Shown here: in pieces, positions 1-9,823 of the stretch
Layout: the number at the start of each line of letters is the position of its first letter
Numbering within the stretch: the stretch's first letter is position 1
Origin: a cf. Phormidesmis sp. LEGE 11477
Lineage (GTDB): Bacteria; Cyanobacteriota; Cyanobacteriia; Phormidesmidales; Phormidesmidaceae
Assembly (NCBI RefSeq): GCF_015207105.1
Contig: NZ_JADEXO010000019.1
Location: forward strand, 1 to 64,000
Length of the DNA: 64,000 nucleotides
Reading direction: 5' to 3'
Made by a program: the position numbers and the translations under genes
The notes under the pieces: model-generated
Databases searched by the model: none
Seen by the model: only the letters and a program-made list of their open reading frames with translations
Told to the model about the DNA's origin: nothing

Positions 1-1271
1 GTACTCAATCCAGCACTGGTCTGAGTGCCCAGGATAAAGGACTTGTCACCGAGCTGGTCTATGGCAGCGTCCGTAGACGTAGAACGCTAGATGCGCTGAT
101 TGATCAGTTCGGCAAGCGTCCGGCGGCAAAGCAGCAGAGCGATCTGCTCCAAATTCTACGGCTGGGTTTCTATCAGCTGCGCTACTTGGATCACGTGCCT
201 GAGCATGCTGTTGTTGATACAACTGTGCAGCTAGCGAAATCTCAAAGACTCGGTAAGCTCAGCGGCGTGGTTAACGGGATGCTGCGCCAATATATCCGCG
301 AAACAAAATCTGAGTCAGATATAGCCGCTGACCCGCTGAAGCTGCTGGAAGAGAGTACGCAGCGGCTAGGCGTTTTGCACAGCTATCCCGATTGGATTGT
401 TGATGTTTGGCGCTCTGTGTTGCCAGATGACCAAGTAGCCGCCCTGTGTGAGTATTTCAATCAACCGCCCCATCTGGATTTGAGAATTAATCTGCAGCGC
501 CAGTCTCTATTAGCTGCGATCGCTGTTTTTGCAGAGGCTGGCATCGAAGCAGTGCCTGTCGAAGGAGTGCCGTCGGCGCTGAGACTGACTTCACCTGTAG
601 GTGCAGTGGCTCGGCTTCCAGGCTATGCCCAAGGCGGGTGGGCGGTGCAAGATAGCAGCGCTCAGCTCGTGAGCTATCTATTAGACCCGCAGCCGGGCGA
701 AGTAATTATTGATGCCTGCGCCGCGCCCGGCGGAAAAAGCCTACATATTGCAGAGATGATGCAGAATGAGGGTACGGTCTGGAGCTGTGATCGCACTCCC
801 TCGCGCACGAAAAAGATTCAGCAAAACATTGACCGTCTCGGCGCGACCATTGTCCGTCCAATCATGGGCGATAGCCGCAGTCAGCCCGCTTTTGTTGGCC
901 AGGGCGATCGCGTGCTCCTAGACGTGCCCTGCTCTGGGCTAGGCACGCTCAACCGTCATGCCGATGGCCGCTGGCGACAAACCCCTGAGTCTGTAAAATC
1001 TCTGGTGATCTTGCAACAAGAAATCCTGACTCACGCTTCTACCTGGGTTAAACCTGGCGGCATCCTCGTTTATGCTACCTGCACGCTGCATCCAGACGAA
1101 AACGAAGCGCAGATCGAAACTTTTCTGGCTCAAAATCCAGCGTGGGCGATCGAAGCGCCACCGCCTTCGTTTTTGATCGAACCCAGTGAAGCTGGCTGGA
1201 TTAAGGTATGGCCTCATCTTCAGCAGATGGACGGCTTCTTTATGGTGAAGCTGCGCCGCGCCACCACATGA
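1..1271 (+). CDS. rsmB: 16S rRNA (cytosine-967-C5)-methyltransferase RsmB, 5'-truncated by the window
   Basis: RsmB transfers a methyl group from S-adenosylmethionine to C5 of cytosine 967 in 16S rRNA. The reading frame is open from base 3, so the true start lies left of the window; an ATG at 186 is internal. The first ~75 visible codons match the NusB-like RNA-binding domain (LVYGSVRRRRTLDALI, LRLGFYQLRYL). The catalytic domain follows, with SAM motif I (DACAAPGGKS), the first catalytic-cysteine motif (DVPCSGLGTL) and the TC motif (YATCTLHPDENE). This two-domain order separates RsmB from other RNA m5C methyltransferases. The 3' end overlaps the convergent downstream gene by 32 bases. Confidence 0.93.
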   Translation, partial: TQSSTGLSAQDKGLVTELVYGSVRRRRTLDALIDQFGKRPAAKQQSDLLQILRLGFYQLRYLDHVPEHAVVDTTVQLAKSQRLGKLSGVVNGMLRQYIRETKSESDIAADPLKLLEESTQRLGVLHSYPDWIVDVWRSVLPDDQVAALCEYFNQPPHLDLRINLQRQSLLAAIAVFAEAGIEAVPVEGVPSALRLTSPVGAVARLPGYAQGGWAVQDSSAQLVSYLLDPQPGEVIIDACAAPGGKSLHIAEMMQNEGTVWSCDRTPSRTKKIQQNIDRLGATIVRPIMGDSRSQPAFVGQGDRVLLDVPCSGLGTLNRHADGRWRQTPESVKSLVILQQEILTHASTWVKPGGILVYATCTLHPDENEAQIETFLAQNPAWAIEAPPPSFLIEPSEAGWIKVWPHLQQMDGFFMVKLRRATT

Positions 1272-1521
1272 ACGAATTTGCGTCGTTCTGCATGGACGCG
1301 ACCTCTGCCCGGTTCTGCTCCGCCAGCTTGGAATACCATTCGCAATAGTCGGCAAACGCCTGTCGATGGGCGGCCTCTCTTTGAAAGTCGATCGCAGCCT
1401 GATGGAGCTGTAGCGCCTCGCTGACCCCTCTAACTTCGGCAGCGCGCGGGACTAGATACTCAAACACGGCATGCTGATGCATACCCAAATGGTTGATATC
1501 TGGCTTGATGCTATCGGTCAT
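1240..1521 (-). CDS. Conserved hypothetical protein, 93 aa
   Basis: A small soluble, mostly helical protein with no family I can name. It has a Glu/Ala/Gln-rich middle and a Trp-rich C-terminus (FMWWRG). It overlaps the YdcF-like gene upstream by four bases (ATGA), a typical sign of translational coupling, so the two are probably one transcript. Its 3' end overlaps rsmB tail to tail. The coupling is the main reason to believe it is real. Confidence 0.6.
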   Translation of the reverse strand: MTDSIKPDINHLGMHQHAVFEYLVPRAAEVRGVSEALQLHQAAIDFQREAAHRQAFADYCEWYSKLAEQNRAEVASMQNDANSFMWWRGAASP

Positions 1522-2309
1522 GCCCAGCCTCGCAGTCGATAAATTGCAAATCCTATGTATTCTTTCATAGCCCTAGTGAATCGCCCAGTCGCTTCGGCGT
1601 GGGGCAGCAGAGATAGAATCCGTCCTTCAATCGTAGTCCCCCCCGACTCATCTGGGGGCGTGGCCACTAGATAATCTGTGGGCGCTGGAATGACCTCAAT
1701 ATCTAGCTTTTGGAAGATAGCAACAGAACGAGGCATGTGGACCGCAGACGTCACTAGCAGCACGGATTCGATGGATTGCGCTGCTAGAATCTCTTTGACG
1801 TTCACTGCGTTTTGGCGGGTGTTGAGTGAGGTCTCTTCCAGGATGATGTCTGCTGCTGGCACATTCATCGCCATCGCCAACGCTTTCATATCATCTGCTT
1901 CAGATTCGTCGCTGCCACCTCGCCACTGCACCCGACCGCCGCTGAGGATTAGCTTGGGGGCGTGGCCTTGATTGTAAAGTCTGGCGGCATAGAGAATGCG
2001 ATCGCCCGCTTCGCCTACTTCTACCCACGGCCTCGGTGCGATCGCTGGTACAGTCGCTCCGCCTAGTACTACAATCGCATCGGCTGTCGGCACCGGATCG
2101 GGTGGAAAATAGCGCCACTCTAACGAGCTGAGCAGCTTGTCGCTGACCACCGGATTGCTGCTGAAAAAAAGGATGAATAGAGCAAGGGCGATCGCACCCG
2201 TTGCCCGGCGAGGATGACGCCACAGCCAAACTAGACCTAGCGCCATCAGTAAGCTGCTAAGCCCTACAGGATAAACAAACAGGGGAAGCAGTTTAGAGAG
2301 AAAGAACAT
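1518..2309 (-). CDS. YdcF/ElyC-like DUF218 membrane protein
   Basis: The protein begins with two hydrophobic helices (residues ~5-25 and ~35-52) and then carries the DUF218 fold. Recognisable motifs are TADAIVVLGGA, LILSGG, ESEADDMKALA, SLNTRQNA and LLVTSAVHMPRS, which line the conserved pocket of this family. Members such as ElyC act in envelope and lipid-carrier homeostasis, and YdcF binds SAM in vitro; the exact reaction here is unknown. The length (263 aa) is normal. It is upstream of, and coupled to, the 93-aa hypothetical gene. Confidence 0.85.
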   Translation of the reverse strand: MFFLSKLLPLFVYPVGLSSLLMALGLVWLWRHPRRATGAIALALFILFFSSNPVVSDKLLSSLEWRYFPPDPVPTADAIVVLGGATVPAIAPRPWVEVGEAGDRILYAARLYNQGHAPKLILSGGRVQWRGGSDESEADDMKALAMAMNVPAADIILEETSLNTRQNAVNVKEILAAQSIESVLLVTSAVHMPRSVAIFQKLDIEVIPAPTDYLVATPPDESGGTTIEGRILSLLPHAEATGRFTRAMKEYIGFAIYRLRGWA

Positions 2310-2397
2310 TTAGAGAGAAAGAATATAAGTAAAAGCTAGCGGTGTAAGCGCGATCCAGTCGAAAGATCTGCTTCGAAGCGATCTACTGATAGGCGGT

Positions 2398-2727
2398 TTA
2401 CTTGCCCAGCCGTCTATCTCTTGCCCGCCGCTGGCGCTCTATATATCGCTGATTCGCTCTGTTTGTTTTTAAGAAAGGCAGCTCAAAGTATGGATTTGCA
2501 TCAGAGCCGTCTGCATCGGGGCGTCTGAGCTTGTCTGTCGGCGGTAGTCCTTTCGGCCCTTTCGGCGTGCCGCCCTCAACTTTCCACCAGCCAGTTGCAA
2601 TGCCACCCGCAATACCAGCGATCGCGCCAAACAAAATGCTAAAAGGCACCGAATACCCGATCAAGAAAAAGATAATGAGGAAAATCAGCCAGGTTCTGAT
2701 GACTGCTGGGATGATTAAATCAGCCAC
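2398..2727 (-). CDS. Hypothetical membrane protein, 109 aa
   Basis: The N-terminal ~45 residues form one or two hydrophobic helices with a glycine-rich turn (IAGIAGGIATGWW). A hydrophilic, proline- and arginine-rich tail follows, ending in an RQRRARDRR cluster that is probably cytoplasmic. I recognise the type (short cyanobacterial membrane proteins with a basic tail) but not a named family. It is separated by 88 bases from the YdcF-like gene downstream on the same strand. Confidence 0.6.
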   Translation of the reverse strand: MADLIIPAVIRTWLIFLIIFFLIGYSVPFSILFGAIAGIAGGIATGWWKVEGGTPKGPKGLPPTDKLRRPDADGSDANPYFELPFLKTNRANQRYIERQRRARDRRLGK

Positions 2728-2812
2728 GATGAAAAATCCTGTATTGAGTGGATATACAAGCTGCCAACGGGGGTTGCGCTAGGCGAACGATCAGAAGTTC
2801 CAAATATACTCT

Positions 2813-3340
2813 TTATTCTCTCATCTGATTTCGTTCAAGAGAGTCAAATACACCACCCAACTGCCGCTGGACCTCGTTGGCTGTCTGTGTCGTATCGACG
2901 GTTATCACGGGTTCTGTTTGGCCAAAGGGCTCCATAGACTGCTTTGCTAAGATTGCCGCAGTCGCATCAGCAATATCACCGCTACGCTGCTTTACTCGTG
3001 TCCTCAAGACTTCTGGCGGCGCAGTGCAATACAAAAAGGTTAGCAATAGGTTTTGGGTAGTGGTTTTGGCGATCGCCTCCAATCTTTTCTCCTGCCGATC
3101 GAACTTTGCATCTAATATCACCCGGTAGCCCCGAGTGGCTAACTGCACGCCTAGATCGATCAGTCGGCTGTATGTTTTGTCTGTCATCGCAGCGGTATAG
3201 ATCTCGTCGCCACCTTTTTCCTGCAAGCAAATACCCGCCAAATGCTTACGCACCGCATCCGAACGCAAGCGAATAGCGCCTGATGTCTTCACCAGTTGGC
3301 TAGCCGTTGTGCTTTTCCCCGAGCCCGATAGCCCGCACAT
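2813..3340 (-). CDS. Predicted P-loop kinase domain (COG0645 type), C-terminal half of a split bifunctional protein
   Basis: An AAA/zeta-like small-molecule kinase domain. The Walker A motif GLSGSGKST lies only a few residues after the first ATG, so the beta-1 strand is cut off. The open frame continues upstream of the ATG as K-A-A-I-V-A-M-C-G, exactly the hydrophobic strand expected before a P-loop, but no other start codon is available. Later motifs are LRSDAVRKHLAG and the lid-like RVKQRSGDI. In many bacteria this domain is fused behind a phosphotransferase-like domain, which is what lies in the other frame just upstream. The ATG at 3340 is therefore probably not the natural start; see the slippery site at 3355-3366. 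Confidence 0.75.
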   Translation of the reverse strand: MCGLSGSGKSTTASQLVKTSGAIRLRSDAVRKHLAGICLQEKGGDEIYTAAMTDKTYSRLIDLGVQLATRGYRVILDAKFDRQEKRLEAIAKTTTQNLLLTFLYCTAPPEVLRTRVKQRSGDIADATAAILAKQSMEPFGQTEPVITVDTTQTANEVQRQLGGVFDSLERNQMRE

Positions 3341-3345
3341 CGCGA

Positions 3346-4419
3346 CTATAGCTGCTTTTTTTTTTGCCCGTCCTTTCCTTTGATATACGACCAGGCCAGT
3401 TTGTAGTACTTAGCGGCTCTCTCGCTAGCCGCCTTTTGCTCGGCTTCAGGCACAGACGGATCGCCCAGCATAAAAGAGGTCACTTTCGCGCGCACATAAG
3501 ACTGACGACTGACGTACAGAGGCAGGATCTCCAATCCTTCGTAGTCGCCTGTCGCTTCGACGTATTGATTCAAAAAGACTTGAGCGAGATCTTGCCGCCC
3601 GGCCACTTCTAAGTCCATGACGATGTAGGCAATATCGAACATCGTATCGACAAAGCGGAAAGACTCGTTGAACTCAATACAGTCAAACAGTAGAATTTTG
3701 CCTTCCCATTCGCAGATATTGCCCAGATGCAAATCGCCGTGGCAGGCACGAATTCGATCGGCGTCTAAGCGTTTTTGGAACAGCGCTTGTTCAGTTTCAA
3801 AGAAGCGGTCTGTGTAGGCTTTGGTTTCGTCAAACTGCTTTTGGGTTTGAGGTTTGGTGATCTCGTTGCCGCCAACGTAGGCGATAGTCTGTTCGTAGTT
3901 TTCATCGAATGCCTGACGGATAGCTTCGGGCTTGCCGTAGGTGCGAATGTGCTCGCTAGTAGCGGTCTTGCTATGAAACTCAGCGATAGTTTGGGCCAGC
4001 GATCGCACCTTCTCTTCATCCAATAATCCTTTGGCAAACTGCTCACTGAGCAACGCCGACTGCGGAAACTGTCGCATTTTCACCGCGTATTCGACGGGCT
4101 CACCGTCACCATTGATCTCGGCATTGATCTCAGCATTATCTGCTGTGCCAGTGATAGTCACCACATCTAGGTACAGGCTGCCGGCCCCTCGCTGGTTGAG
4201 CCGTAGCTCTTCTTCACAGAAATACTGGCGTTTTTCGAGTGTGGAATAGTCTAGGAACCCAAAATTCAAGGGCTTCTTCAGCTTGTAGACATAGTCACCC
4301 GTCAGCAGCACGTATGAGATGTGAGTCTGCATTAGGCGGATGGGATCGGCTACCGAATGCGGGTAGAAATCTGGCTTGAGCATCTGCTGAATTAGCGGTG
4401 GCAGGGTGGAATCGGGCAT
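3346..4419 (-). CDS. Aminoglycoside-phosphotransferase-like protein, N-terminal half of a split bifunctional kinase
   Basis: A protein-kinase-like phosphotransferase fold of 357 aa. It shows an N-lobe nucleotide-binding region (VYKLKKPLNFGFLDYST), the catalytic loop ACHGDLHLGNIC (Brenner-type HGDxxxxN) and the metal-binding aspartate in LLFDCIEFNE. Homologues in cyanobacteria and proteobacteria are usually a single ~510-535-aa chain with a second P-loop kinase domain at the C-terminus. Here the frame ends at TAG 3346-3348, just after an A10 run, and the second domain continues in the -1 frame. The substrate is unknown. The leader has no purine-rich Shine-Dalgarno sequence; it is C-rich because a G-quadruplex motif lies on the opposite strand. 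Confidence 0.85.
   Translation of the reverse strand: MPDSTLPPLIQQMLKPDFYPHSVADPIRLMQTHISYVLLTGDYVYKLKKPLNFGFLDYSTLEKRQYFCEEELRLNQRGAGSLYLDVVTITGTADNAEINAEINGDGEPVEYAVKMRQFPQSALLSEQFAKGLLDEEKVRSLAQTIAEFHSKTATSEHIRTYGKPEAIRQAFDENYEQTIAYVGGNEITKPQTQKQFDETKAYTDRFFETEQALFQKRLDADRIRACHGDLHLGNICEWEGKILLFDCIEFNESFRFVDTMFDIAYIVMDLEVAGRQDLAQVFLNQYVEATGDYEGLEILPLYVSRQSYVRAKVTSFMLGDPSVPEAEQKAASERAAKYYKLAWSYIKGKDGQKKKQL
3355..3366 (-). other. Ten-A slippery run joining two halves of a kinase gene
   Basis: On the coding (minus) strand the codons read CAA AAA AAA AAG CAG CTA TAG. The last part is A-AAA-AAG in the reading phase of the upstream gene, the same heptamer that drives -1 frameshifting in E. coli dnaX. 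A -1 slip gives AAA-AAG-GCA-GCT-ATA-GTC-GCG-ATG and enters the downstream frame. The fused product would have 535 residues (355 + 5 + 175). RNA polymerase slippage on the same A10 run would have the same effect. A plain one-base deletion or sequencing error is the alternative. Confidence 0.7.
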
Positions 4420-4435
4420 GGTTTCTGGAGATGAA

Positions 4436-4458
4436 GGGTGGGGGAATAGGGGATAGGG
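4436..4458 (+). other. G-quadruplex motif upstream of the split kinase gene
   Basis: Four guanine runs (3, 5, 4 and 3 G) are separated by loops of 1, 4 and 3 bases, which fits the G3+N1-7 pattern. The motif is on the template strand for the minus-strand kinase gene, 17-39 bases upstream of its ATG; the complementary mRNA would be a C-rich leader. A role in transcription or translation of that gene is inference. Confidence 0.5.
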
Positions 4459-4521
4459 ATAGAAAACGAGAAATAGGCGCTAGGAGATGAACCTTGAAAG
4501 CTTTGGGCCGCTGCGATCGCC

Positions 4522-4570
4522 AAAAAACTGAAAGGGGCCAGGAAGTCTATTTCCTAACCCCTTTCTTCAG
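4522..4570 (-). terminator. Rho-independent terminator of rplY
   Basis: On the minus strand an interrupted stem (AAAGGGG against CCCCTTT, with an inner AGGAA/TTCCT pairing) is followed directly by TTTTTT. It sits about 75 bases after the rplY stop codon, in the expected place and orientation. Confidence 0.85.
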
Positions 4571-4645
4571 TTTCTAGTTTCAGAAATAAATTCTTTAGCT
4601 AGCTTACAGGTACGCTTTCCTCGCATACATGCATAAAAATGGTGA

Positions 4646-5299
4646 CTATGAATCAGCCGTGTTGATATCTTCCTCAACCTTGATTGTCTCTGTCGGCGTT
4701 GCTTCAGGAACCTCTCCAGAAGCGGCTTCAACCGCAGCCACTGTGCGAGGTGCCAGCACTGAGACAACTAGCAAATTAGGGTCTAAATCGATAGAGGCTC
4801 CCTTCGGCAGCTTAATCTCACCCACGTGCAGCGCATCGCCAATCTTCATCTCGGAAACGTCTACGTCCAAAGTCTGAGGAATGGCATCAGGCGGGCACTT
4901 TAGCTGAACTTCGGTCATGACTGTGTCGAGAGTGCCGCCTTCATCGGTTACACCAATCGCATCTCCGACAAAGCTGATCGGCATGCTGACTTCAATTTCT
5001 GACTGCGAAGCGATCGAGAAAAAGCTCAAGTGATGCAGCTTGTTTTTCCAAGGATGCTTTTGCACCTCGCGCAAGATCACTTTGCCGCTCCAAGGCAAAT
5101 CAGGCACGTTGACGGTAATCACCGACTTGTTCACCGATGCTTTTCGCAGCAGGGCTTCAGCTTCGTAGTTGCTTAGCTTGAGCGAGATGGAGTTGTTACC
5201 GTCATGTCCGTATAAGACGGCAGGTAGGGTGCCTTCTCTACGCAGTTTTTTGGGCTTGTCTTCTGGCGCACGCTGGGCGCATTCAATTGATAAATCCAT
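4646..5299 (-). CDS. rplY: 50S ribosomal protein bL25, Ctc/TL5 type
   Basis: bL25 binds 5S rRNA in the central protuberance of the large subunit. The N-terminal ~90 residues carry the L25 beta-barrel (LRREGTLPAVLYG, VILREVQKHPWKNKLHHL). The remaining ~120 residues are the longer TL5/Ctc C-terminal domain (GVTDEGGTLDTVMTEVQ, ALHVGEIKLPKG), ending in an acidic tail. Length 217 aa is normal for the two-domain form. The gene is monocistronic: a clear terminator follows and a 13-bp tandem repeat occupies its 5' leader. Confidence 0.95.
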   Translation of the reverse strand: MDLSIECAQRAPEDKPKKLRREGTLPAVLYGHDGNNSISLKLSNYEAEALLRKASVNKSVITVNVPDLPWSGKVILREVQKHPWKNKLHHLSFFSIASQSEIEVSMPISFVGDAIGVTDEGGTLDTVMTEVQLKCPPDAIPQTLDVDVSEMKIGDALHVGEIKLPKGASIDLDPNLLVVSVLAPRTVAAVEAASGEVPEATPTETIKVEEDINTADS

Positions 5300-5313
5300 G
5301 AGAGTTCTGTTGG

Positions 5314-5356
5314 TTCAGGCGGTATGTTCAGGCGGTATGTTCAGGCGGTGTGTTCA
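5314..5356. repeat. 13-bp tandem repeat in the rplY leader
   Basis: Three units of TTCAGGCGGTATG (the third TTCAGGCGGTGTG) plus a partial fourth, starting 15 bases upstream of the rplY start codon. The array probably lies in the 5' untranslated region. The rest of 5357-5604 shows HIP1 sites but no gene. Confidence 0.85.
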
Positions 5357-5604
5357 GTCTGTGGTGGGATTGAAGATAAGGCAGGTGTCAATAGCCAGAC
5401 AAGCCCGAGGATCTATAGTACCTGATTAGTGGGCGATCGCATGAGGTTTTTCGTTAGGGGCGATCGCGACAGGTCGAATTTGCTGCCCAATTTCTTCACG
5501 CATCAAACAAACTAAGACTGAGCACGCGATCACAAAACAGCACATTGCAACTCAGACAAGTGTATAGCGAGAAATACATGCATACAAAGTAGCATCAGAC
5601 TACA

Positions 5605-5610
5605 TATAAT
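5605..5610 (+). promoter_or_regulatory. Probable -10 element of vapBC
   Basis: A perfect TATAAT lies 31 bases before the vapB ATG, so transcription would start near 5617 with a short leader. No good -35 hexamer is seen at 17 bases. GTAG/CTAC half-sites just upstream (5589-5604) could be an operator for autoregulation by the antitoxin, as is usual in vap modules; that is inference. Confidence 0.5.
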
Positions 5611-5641
5611 TGAGTCGTATAGATATTGGTAAAGATCACGA

Positions 5642-5836
5642 ATGCGTACGACTCTTAATATCGACGATGATCTACTAGCAGAAGCTCGTCGCGTTACAGG
5701 CTTAGCCGAAAAAACGGCTTTAGTAAAAGCGGGCCTGATTGCGCTGATAGAAAGGGAGAGCGCAAAACGCTTAGCCTCGCTTGGCGGTACCGAAAAAGAA
5801 TTACGTACTATTCCAAGACGCCAGCTCGATTCCTGA
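5642..5836 (+). CDS. vapB: VapB-family antitoxin
   Basis: A 64-aa protein of the VapB family that begins MRTTLNIDDDLLAEARRVTG, a ribbon-helix-helix-like DNA-binding start, followed by EKTALVKAGLIALIERE. The C-terminal part should wrap around the toxin. Its stop codon (TGA) overlaps the toxin ATG by one base, which is standard for coupled toxin-antitoxin pairs. It probably represses its own promoter together with VapC. Confidence 0.9.
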   Translation: MRTTLNIDDDLLAEARRVTGLAEKTALVKAGLIALIERESAKRLASLGGTEKELRTIPRRQLDS

Positions 5837-6210
5837 TGATTCTTGTCGATACTTCCGTTTGGGTAGACCATCTTCGTATAGGCATTCCGGCTTTAGCAGA
5901 ACTGCTCCTACAAGAGCAGGTGTTGATTCATCCATTCGTTATTGGAGAGCTTGCTTGCGGAAATATTCAGAATCGCCGGGAAGTTCTAAGCCTGCTTCAT
6001 AACCTGCCGCTCATTTCAGTCGCCAGCGAACAAGAAGTACTGTTGCTAGTAGAAAGTCGTTCCTTGATGGGAAGAGGTGTCGGCTACATCGACATGCATT
6101 TGCTGGCATCCGTGCTAATCCGAAACGGCTCAAAGCTATGGACACGTGATAAAAGACTGATAGCAATCACCAGCGAAATGAATCTCTCCCTAGAGCCTCC
6201 GACCGCGTAG
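5836..6210 (+). CDS. vapC: VapC-type PIN-domain ribonuclease toxin
   Basis: A 124-aa PIN-domain endoribonuclease. The acidic metal-binding residues are all present: D5 (MILVDTSVW), E38 (IGELACG), D86 (GYIDMHLLAS) and D105 (LWTRDKRL). VapC toxins cut tRNA or rRNA when freed from the antitoxin. It is translated from an ATG overlapping the vapB stop codon. Nothing suggests inactivation. Confidence 0.93.
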   Translation: MILVDTSVWVDHLRIGIPALAELLLQEQVLIHPFVIGELACGNIQNRREVLSLLHNLPLISVASEQEVLLLVESRSLMGRGVGYIDMHLLASVLIRNGSKLWTRDKRLIAITSEMNLSLEPPTA

Positions 6211-6311
6211 CTTACAGAAATAGCACTCCAGACGCAGCGGATCAGCGGGAGCGCTAACGTAGAGCAAATCAGCATCGCTAGGCTGAGTCCCTGTCGTCAG
6301 AGCTCTATGAT

Positions 6312-8174
<1,863 letters not shown>

Positions 8175-9221
8175 ATGAGTTTATACGCAGAACTTCACCG
8201 CCATTTAGGAGGGTCCGTCGTACCTAGAGTGCTATGGCGCTATTTTGAGCGTAATCGACCGGACATTTCTGACCAGTTCGACAGCTACAGCGACTTCGAG
8301 CTGTTTTATACCCAGCCCAAAGATACGCTAGAAGACTATCTGAAGCTCCACACGCTAGTTGAGAGCGTACAGACCAAAGAAGCGCTGCCCTACTTTATCT
8401 ATCGACTGATTCGCGGTGCCTATATTTTTGAGAACCTAGCCTATCTAGAGCTGCGCTACACTCCCTTCTATCGCACGCCCGAGCGACTCAGCAATGTCGA
8501 AAGGATCGATGCGATGGCCGATATTATTGAGGTGGTCGGGCGGGCCAGCCAGCAAAGTGAATATCCGGTGGTGACTAAGCAAATTCTTTGTATGCACTCC
8601 CGGTTGCCCTATGAGATCAACCGGGCGACGATAGAGCTAGCAGCCCAGTATCCAGAGTACGTCTGTGGGGTAGATATCGCTGGTGGAGATGCCGCCTATA
8701 AACTCGAAGAAATTAAGCGGCTGTATGTCCATGCCCAGAATCTAGGGCTAAACACGACTGGCCACCTCTATGAAACCAAAGACGGCTGCTACCCAGAGCT
8801 GTTGCCCTACCTCAAGCGGATCGGCCACGGTATCCAAATCCCGTTGCACTATCCAGAACTGCTTAGAGACGTTGCCGCTAGAGGTCAGTGTCTAGAAGTG
8901 TGTCCGACTACCTATTTGCAGACTGGCACGTTAGAAGAGATTGCTCAGCTCAAAACTGTGTTTGACCGCTGCTTTGATGCTGGCGTAGATATCGCTATCT
9001 GCACAGACAACGCTGGATTGCACAATGTCCGACTGCCCTTTGAGTATGAAAACTTGCTTACCCACGATGTAATTGGTTTCGATGGGCTCAGGGCCTGTCA
9101 GGCAGCGGCCTTTCGCCATGCGTTTGCCTGGAGCCATCCGCATCAGCCAGCTTCTGTAATTTCTAATTTGTTAAACGAGCAAAGGGAACGTCAGGCGAGC
9201 AGGGAAACGGTGGTTCAGTAA
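8175..9221 (+). CDS. Adenosine deaminase family hydrolase
   Basis: A metal-dependent TIM-barrel deaminase, 348 aa from ATG 8175, which has AGAGGA nine bases upstream. The frame runs further 5' but that part is not conserved. Zinc ligands H8 and H10 (ELHRHLGGS), substrate Gly in VCGVDIAGGD, the HxxE pair H197/E200, H218 (RIGHGI) and D278 are all present. The position after D278 is Asn (CTDNAG), whereas classical adenosine deaminases have a second Asp that contacts purine N7. The substrate may be adenosine or a related purine. Confidence 0.85.
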   Translation: MSLYAELHRHLGGSVVPRVLWRYFERNRPDISDQFDSYSDFELFYTQPKDTLEDYLKLHTLVESVQTKEALPYFIYRLIRGAYIFENLAYLELRYTPFYRTPERLSNVERIDAMADIIEVVGRASQQSEYPVVTKQILCMHSRLPYEINRATIELAAQYPEYVCGVDIAGGDAAYKLEEIKRLYVHAQNLGLNTTGHLYETKDGCYPELLPYLKRIGHGIQIPLHYPELLRDVAARGQCLEVCPTTYLQTGTLEEIAQLKTVFDRCFDAGVDIAICTDNAGLHNVRLPFEYENLLTHDVIGFDGLRACQAAAFRHAFAWSHPHQPASVISNLLNEQRERQASRETVVQ

Positions 9222-9253
9222 GCCGATTTCTGCACTTGGTGCTATTTCTTATG

Positions 9254-9784
9254 CTATTTCTCGGTGGCTCTGTCGAATATCTGGCGCTGAAAGGTTTTAT
9301 CTCGACTCGCTGTGTCCAAGATTCGCATGTATTCAGGCAGTGTTAACCCGCTGCCTTGAATGATCTCGATAGTGTCGGTTTCGATAGAGCGCTGAACTTC
9401 TAGCGCCATGGGGCTATTTTCATCTTCGGGCAGTTCGGACTGGCGATCGCTCAGCAGCTGCAAGATTTGGAGGTAAGCTCTGGCGAACTGATCGAGCTTG
9501 TCGGTGGAAATTTTGTCGATGTTGATCGCTGCGGTATTTGCTGCCAAGAGTTGCATAGACGGCTGTGTCTCTTCTGGCTGTTTTGGCGCGATCGCTACCC
9601 ATGGCGCTGCTAGGCTGTTGCTTGGAAACGCAAGAACCACAGGGCTTCCTAGTAATACAAAAGCCACAAAGAAATTCAGTAGCGAAGTTTTAAGGTAGGT
9701 GAGAAGGCGGCGGGTGAGAAAACTCTGGGAAAAGAATATTCTATTAAGACTGGAAAAAACGGCCATGCGATAAATTTCATTCAC
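9254..9784 (-). CDS. DUF4168 domain secreted protein
   Basis: A 176-aa exported protein. An N-terminal hydrophobic segment (residues ~30-58, ending SNSLAAPW) looks like a signal peptide or anchor. The C-terminal half is the helical DUF4168 domain (DKLDQFARAYLQILQL, IIQGSGLTLPEYMRIL). The family is common in cyanobacteria and proteobacteria and has no known function. It diverges from the PedR-like regulator with only 39 bases between starts, so the two probably share a control region. Confidence 0.85.
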   Translation of the reverse strand: MNEIYRMAVFSSLNRIFFSQSFLTRRLLTYLKTSLLNFFVAFVLLGSPVVLAFPSNSLAAPWVAIAPKQPEETQPSMQLLAANTAAINIDKISTDKLDQFARAYLQILQLLSDRQSELPEDENSPMALEVQRSIETDTIEIIQGSGLTLPEYMRILDTASRDKTFQRQIFDRATEK

Positions 9785-9823
9785 TACAATGATTACTAAG
9801 CATAATTACAGACTAAGGACTCT

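Noticed and set aside
939-1355. 138-codon minus-strand frame within rsmB
   Set aside because: It is antisense to the conserved catalytic domain of rsmB and has no family features.
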